From NCBI GenBank assembly GCA_028826165.1, contig JAPDFW010000106.1, positions 1 through 64,000 on the forward strand: a stretch of 64,000 nt of DNA, written 5' to 3'. Position 1 is the stretch's first letter. Each line of letters begins with the position of its first letter. Shown piece by piece: positions 57,680-64,000 of this stretch. Source of the DNA: Anaeramoeba ignava (taxonomy: Eukaryota > Metamonada > Anaeramoebidae). The notes beneath the pieces were generated by a model. It worked only from the letters and a program-made list of their open reading frames with translations. It was not told the DNA's origin and made no database searches. The position numbers were made by a program, and so were the translations under genes.

Positions 57680-60600
57680 TTATTTTTCTAATCTCTTAAG
57701 TGTCCAATTTCCTTTTTCTTGAATATCTTTATTATTTGGGAAATTATTCATTGCTTTAATTATTGTTGATATTCCTTCTTTTTTTCTAATTTCAATTTTA
57801 TTTTCTTTTTATTTATTTTTTGATTTGGATTTTAAATTAATAAATTATTTAATTATTTCCAAAAAAAAAGGTTTTTTAAATTGATAAAAATATTTTACCT
57901 TCATTTAAAGCAATATTTCTTAAAGCCCAAATCCCATATTTTTGAATATCTTGATTATTTGGGAAATTATTCATTGATTTAATTATTATTATTGATATTC
58001 CTTCTTTTTTTCTAATTTTAATTTGATTTTCTTTTTATTTATTTTTTGATTTGAATTTTAAATTATTAAATTATTTATTTATTCCCAAAAAAAAAAGGTT
58101 TTTAAATTGATAAAAATATTTTACCTTTATTTAAAGCAATATTTCTTAAAGCCCAAATTGCATGTTTTTGAATATCTTGATTATTTGGGAAATTATTCAT
58201 TGATTTAATTATTATTGATATTCCTTCTTTTTTTCCAATTTCAATTTGATTTTCTTTTTATTTATTTTTTGATTTGAATTTTAAATTATTAAATTATTTA
58301 TTTAATTATTTCCAAAAAAAAAGGTTTTTAAATTGATAAAAATATTTTACCTTCATTTAAAGCAATATTTCTTAAAGCCCAAATCCCATGTTTTTGAATA
58401 TCTTGATTATTTGGGAAATTATTCATTGATTTAATTATTATTGATATTCCATCTTTTTTTCTAATTTCAATTTGATTTTCTTTTTATTTATTTTTTGATT
58501 TGGATTTTAAATTATTAAATTATTTATTTAATTATTTCCAAAAAAAAGGTTTTTAAATTGATAAAATTAATATTTAATTATTTTGATTTAAATTTGAAAT
58601 TAAATTTAAAAAAATGTTTTTTTATTATTATTTCTTATTTTCAATTTTTAAATAAATTTAATAAAAAAAAGTGGATTGATTTTAAAAATTAAAGAGAAGA
58701 ATAATAATTGATTTAGTTTTTAGTTTTTAAATTGATAAAAATATTTTACCTTTATTAAAAGAAATATTTTTTAAAGTCCAAATTCCATTTTCTTGAATAT
58801 CTTGATTATTTGGGAAATTATTCATTGATTTAATTATTATTGATATTCCATCTTTTTTTCCAATTTCAATTTGATTTTCTTTTTATTTATTTTGATTTGA
58901 ATTTTAAATTATTAAATTATTTATTTATTCCCAAAAAAAAAGGTTTTTAAATTGATAAAAATATTTTACCTTTATTAAAAGAAATATTTTTTAAAGTCCA
59001 AATCCCATATTTTTGAATATCTTGATTATTTGGGAAATTATTCATTGATTTAATTATTATTGATATTCCATCTTTTTTTCCAATTTCAATTTGATTTTCT
59101 TTTTATTTATTTTTTGATTTGAATTTTAAATTATTAAATTATTTATTTATTCCCAAAAAAAAAGGTTTTTAAATTGATAAAAATATTTTACCTTTATTAA
59201 AAGAAATATTTTTTAAAGCCCAACATCCTTGTTTTTGAATATCTTGATTATTTGGGAAATTATTCATTGATTTAATTATTGTTGAAATTCCTTCTTTTTT
59301 TCTAATTTCAATTCGATTTTCTTTTTATTTATTTTTGATTTGAATTTTAAATTAATAAATTATTTATTTATTTCCAAAAAAAAAGGTTTTTAAATTGATA
59401 AAAATATTTTACCTTCATTTAAAGCAATATTTCTTAAAGTCCAAATTCCATTTTCTTGAATATCTTGATTATTTGGGAAATTATTCATTGATTTAATTAT
59501 TATTGATATTCCATCTTTTTTTCTAATTTCAATTCGATTTTCTTTTTATTTATTTTTGATTTGAATTTTAAATTAATAAATTATTTATTTAATTATTTCC
59601 CAAAAAAAAAGTTTTTAAATTGATAAAAATATTTTACCTTCATTATTAAAAGAAAGATTAATAAAAGTTTGACAAGAATAGTTTTGAATATCTTGATTAT
59701 TTGGGAAATTATTCATTGATTTAATTATTATTGATATTCCTTCTTTTTTTCCAATTTCAATTTTATTTTCTTTTTATTTATTTTGATTTGGATTTTAAAT
59801 TATTAAATTATTTATTTAATTATTTCCAAAAAAAAGGTTTTTAAATTGATAAAAATATTTTACCTTCATTTAAAGAAATATTTTTTAAAGTCCAAATTCC
59901 ATTTTCTTGAATATCTTGATTATTTGGGAAATTATTCATTGATTTAATTATTGTTGAAATTCCATCTTTTTTTCTAATTTCAATTTTATTTTCTTTTTAT
60001 TTATTTTTTGATTTGGATTTTAAATTATTAAATTATTTATTTCCAAAAAAAAGGTTTTTAAATTGATAAAATTAATATTTAATTATTTTGATTTAAATTT
60101 GAAATTAAATTTAAAAAAATGTTTTTTTATTATTATTTCTTATTTTCAATTTTTAAATAAATTTAATAAAAAAAAGTGGATTGATTTTAAAAATTAAAGA
60201 GAAGAATAATAATTGATTTAGTTTTTAGTTTTTAAATTGATAAAAATATTTTACCTTTATTAAAAGAAATATTTTTTAAAGTCCAAATTCCATTTTCTTG
60301 AATATCTTGATTATTTGGGAAATTATTCATTGATTTAATTATTGTTGATATTCCTTCTTTTTTTCTAATTTCAATTCGATTTTCTTTTTATTTATTTTTT
60401 GATTTGAATTTTAAATTAATAAATTATTTATTTATTTCCAAAAAAAAAGGTTTTTAAATTGATAAAAATATTTTACCTTTATTTAAAGAAATATTATTTA
60501 AAGCCCAACATCCATTTTCTTGAATATCTTGATTATTTGGGAAATTATTCATTGCTTTAATTATTGTTGAAATTCCTTCTTTTTTTCTAATTTCAATTTG

Positions 60601-63600
60601 ATTTTCTTTTTATTTATTTTTTGATTTGAATTTTAAATTATTAAATTATTTATTTATTTCCAAAAAAAAAGGTTTTTAAATTGATAAAAATATTTTACCT
60701 TTATTAAAAGAAATATTTTTTAAAGTCCAAATTCCATATTTTTGGATATCTTGATTATTTGGGAAATTATTCATTGATTTAATTATTATTGAAATTCCAT
60801 CTTTTTTTCTAATTTCAATTCGATTTTCTTTTTATTTATTTTTTGATTTGAATTTTAAATTAATAAATTATTTATTTATTTCAAAAAAAAAGGTTTTTAA
60901 ATTGATAAAAATATTTTACTATCATTTAAAGCAATATTATTTAAAGTCCAAATTCCATTTTCTTGAATATCTTGATTATTTGGGAAATTATTCATTGATT
61001 TAATTATTATTGATATTCCTTCTTTTTTTCCAATTTCAATTTGATTTTCTTTTTATTTATTTTGATTTGAATTTTAAATTAATAAATTATTTATTTATTC
61101 CCAAAAAAAAGGTTTTTAAATTGATAAAAATATTTTACCTTTATTAAAAGAAATATTTTTTAAAGCCCAAATTCCTTTTTCTTGAATATCTTGATTATTT
61201 GGGAAATTATTCATTGATTTAATTATTGTTGAAATTCCTTCTTTTTTTCTAATTTCAATTCGATTTTCTTTTTATTTATTTTGATTTGGATTTTAAATAA
61301 ATTAATTATTCCAAAAAAAGGTTTTTAAATTGATAAAATTATTTTACCTTCATTTTCAGCAATATTACTTAAAGCCCAAATTCCATGTTTTTGAATATCT
61401 TGATTATTTGGGAAATTATTCATTGATTTAATTATTGTTGATATTCCATCTTTTTTTCTAATTTCAATTCGATTTTCTTTTTATTTATTTTTGATTTGGA
61501 TTTTAAATTATTTAATTATTTAATTATTTATTCCCAAAAAAAAGGTTTTTAAATTGATAAAAATATTTTACCTTCATTTTCAGCAATATTACTTAAAGCC
61601 CAAATTCCATGTTTTTGAATATCTTGATTATTTGGGAAATTATTCATTGATTTAATTATTGTTGAAATTCCATCTTTTTTTCCAATTTCAATTTTATTTT
61701 CTTTTTATTTATTTTTGATTTGGATTTTAAATTAATTAATTATTTAATTATTTCCAAAAAGGTTTTAAATTGATAAAAATATTTTACCATTATTTAAAGC
61801 AATATTACTTAAAGCCCAAATTGCATTTTTTTGAATATCTTGATTATTTGGGAAATTATTCATTGATTTAATTATTGTTGAAATTCCATCTTTTTTTCCA
61901 ATTTCAATTTGATTTTCTTTTTTATTTATTTTTGATTTGGATTTTAAATTAATAAATTAATTATTTATTTATTTATTCCCAAAAAAAGGTTTTTAAATTG
62001 ATAAAATAGTTTTTACCATCATCTCCAACAGAAAAATTATGTAAAATAAAACATCCATTTTGTTGAATTTTTTCATTTAATTGAAATTCTTTCATCCATT
62101 GAATTGTTTTTTCAATATTAATATCTTCTTCAACTTTAATTTCTTTTTTTAAATTTAATTTTAATATTAATTATAATTTTAATTTAGGAAATAAATTACC
62201 AGAAATTTTTCCTTCTTTTTGTTCTCGAAAATTTTGTAAATTAATTTGGATTTTTCTTTCTTCTTTTATTCTAACTTTGTTTTCTCTTTTTGCTAATTTA
62301 ATTTTATTTTGATTTAAATCATTTTCTTTTTGTAAATTTTCATTTTTCTTTTGATTTAATTTTTGTTTTTTTTGATTTAAATGATTTTCTTTTTCTTGTA
62401 TTTTTTGTTCTCTTTTTTCTAATTGAGTTTTATTTTGATTTAAATCATTTTCTTTTTCTTTCAATTTTTGTTGTTTTTGATTTAAATGATTTTCTTTTTC
62501 TTGTATTTTTTGTTCTCTTTTTTCTAATTGAGTTTTATTTTGATTCATTTGATTTTCTTTTTGTAAATTTTCATTTTTCTTTTGATTTAATTTTTGTTTT
62601 TTTTGATTTAAATGATTTTCTTTTTCTTGTATTTTTTGTTCTCTTTTTTCTAATTGAGTTTTATTTTGATTTAAATCATTTTCTTTTTCTTCTAATTTTT
62701 GTTGTTTTTGATTCAAACCATTTTCTTTTTGTAAATTTTCATTTTCTTTTACTTTTACTTTTTGTTGCTTTTGATTTATTTCATTTTCTTTTTTTTGTAA
62801 TTGAGTTTTATTTTGATTTAAATCATTTTCTTTTTCTTCTAATGTTTGTTGTTTTTGATTTAATTTTTGTTGTTTTTTTAAATTTTCATTTTCTTTTTCA
62901 TTTACTTTTTGTTGCTTTTGATTTATTTCATTTTCTTTTTTTTCTAATTGAGTTTTATTTTGATTTAAATCATTTTCTTTTTCTTCTAATTTTTGTTGTT
63001 TTTGATTTAAATCATTTTCTTTTTGTAAATTTTCATTTTCTTTTTCATTTACTTTTTGTTGTTTTTGATTTATTTCATTTTCTTTTTCTTCTAATTTTTG
63101 TTGTTTTTGATTTAATTCAATTTTATTTTGATTTAGATCATTTTCTTTTTCTTTTAATTTTTGTTGTTTTTGATTTAAATCATTTTCTTTTTGTAAATTT
63201 TCATTTTCATTTTCTTTTACTTTTTGTTGTTTTTGATTTATTTCATTTTCTTTTTTTTGTAATTGATTTTTATTTTGATTTAAATCATTTTCTTTTTCTT
63301 CTAATGTTTGTTGTTTTTTATCCAATTTTTGTTGTTTTTGATTTAATTTTTGTTGTTTTTGGTTTAATTTGGTTTCTTTTTGTGTTAAATTTTCTGAAAT
63401 TGATTTTAATTTTCCCATTTTTTCATCTAATAAATCAACAAAAAAATTAGATGGAAATAATTGAAATAATTGTGTTTTTTCAATTTTTTGAATTTCTTCT
63501 TTTGTAATTTGTTTCTTTTCTTGAATTTTAATTAAAATTTCATAAATAGTTTTTTTAATTGAATTTGAATTTGATTTTAAATTTGAATTTAAATTTGATT

Positions 63601-64000
63601 CTTCTTGAAAAGATTGATTAAAATTAAGTTTATTATTTTTCATCCATTCAATAATTATTTCTTGAATTAAATTTGTTTGATCTCTTCCAAAATTTGAAAT
63701 TAAAAAATCAATAATATTTAAGAATTCATTTGTTTTTAATTTTGAAATTTCTTTTTTTTGAAGAAGATTATTGTAATTTTTAAGAATAAAATTTTGACAA
63801 ATTTCTAAAAGAAAATTTGAATGAATTTCTTTTGATTTTGAAAATATTTCAAATATATTATTTTGATTAATAATTGGTTCAATTTCTTTTTCAATTTTAA
63901 TTTTTAATTTTTCTAATCTAATTATATCAGCAAATTTAAAATATTTTTCGAATTCTTGATGATTAATATTGATTTCACCTTCATAAATATATTTGATTAT
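57680..64000 (-). CDS. BTB-BACK-coiled coil-armadillo protein, gene D (19 repeat exons), 5' end beyond window
   Basis: Exon 1 is 62200 to beyond 64000 (open frame at the edge, inside the BTB domain). Nineteen repeat exons follow, their lower ends at 62017, 61788, 61572, 61348, 61139, 60920, 60699, 60477, 60255, 59864, 59638, 59413, 59192, 58970, 58750, 58351, 58125, 57899 and 57680. Most are exactly 129 nt, a few 132, the first 126 and the last 125 including the stop. All are in phase 1. The coiled coil is the longest of the family. The last residues, NWTLERLEK, match genes A-C. Unlike B and C, no frame break is seen in the visible part. The array would give about 800 residues of armadillo-like superhelix. 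Confidence 0.87.
58480..58749 (-). repeat. Enlarged intron of gene D, duplicated at 59993-60254
   Basis: Two of the 18 armadillo introns carry the same insert of about 170 bases (TTTTAAAAATTAAAGAGAAG and neighbours), apparently identical over its length. The following exons (58750 and 60255) are near-identical too. The offset is about 1.5 kb. Confidence 0.8.

Overview
The window is nuclear DNA of a free-living, probably amoeboid, eukaryotic microbe. It is very AT-rich. Genes are split by many short AT-rich GT...AG introns that mostly end in TTTAG or AATAG, the standard code fits all reading frames, and homopolymers and microsatellites are everywhere. The gene set (RNF213-like AAA protein, copines, many BTB/BACK proteins, a BTB-TLDc protein, CAP, an ADA2-like protein, a WD40-BAR-SH3 protein) resembles that of Anaeramoeba-type protists. 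That placement is an inference from protein style, not a demonstrated identity.

Layout. 1-6035 (-): 5' part of a giant RNF213/mysterin-like AAA ATPase that runs off the left edge. 6036-7472: microsatellite DNA, including 831 bases with no G on the + strand. 7473-13780 (+): three tandem seven-exon copine genes. 13903-16161 (-): WD40-BAR-SH3 fusion. 16272-21652 (+): a 12-exon gene of unknown function with repeat-inflated introns. 21736-22785 (+): a monoacylglycerol-lipase-like hydrolase. 24098-36302 (-): three paralogous genes encoding BTB-BACK, a long coiled coil, then armadillo-like repeats with one repeat per exon (7, 8 and 5 repeat exons). They are separated by arrays of a 143-bp satellite. 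37024-43659 (+): a BTB-BACK-TLDc gene cut in two by a 5,048-bp TTAA-flanked DNA transposon (37412-42459) that carries a decayed DDE transposase and a Ulp1-like protease ORF. 44120-45860: a second satellite. 45948-48940 (-): secreted C45-type acyltransferase/peptidase whose one intron is 1.77 kb of hexamer repeat. 49178-50449 (-): cyclase-associated protein. 50553-51278 (-): short ADA2-like ZZ-SANT protein with an 8-nt first exon. 52675-55401 (-): integrin-alpha-like FG-GAP receptor. 57680-64000 (-): a fourth BTB-armadillo gene with 19 repeat exons, cut by the right edge.

Themes. The strongest unusual items are the exon-per-repeat armadillo family, whose symmetric phase-1 exons allow repeats to be gained or lost without breaking the frame, and the transposon whose precise TTAA excision would restore its host gene. 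Cytoskeleton, membrane and signalling functions dominate the recognisable genes (copines, BAR-SH3, CAP, FG-GAP receptor, BTB adaptors), but there are no operons and the neighbours need not act together. Three reading frames (RNF213-like and BTB genes B and C) are broken by 1-2 nt indels in homopolymers or low-complexity repeats; these may be assembly errors rather than true pseudogenes.
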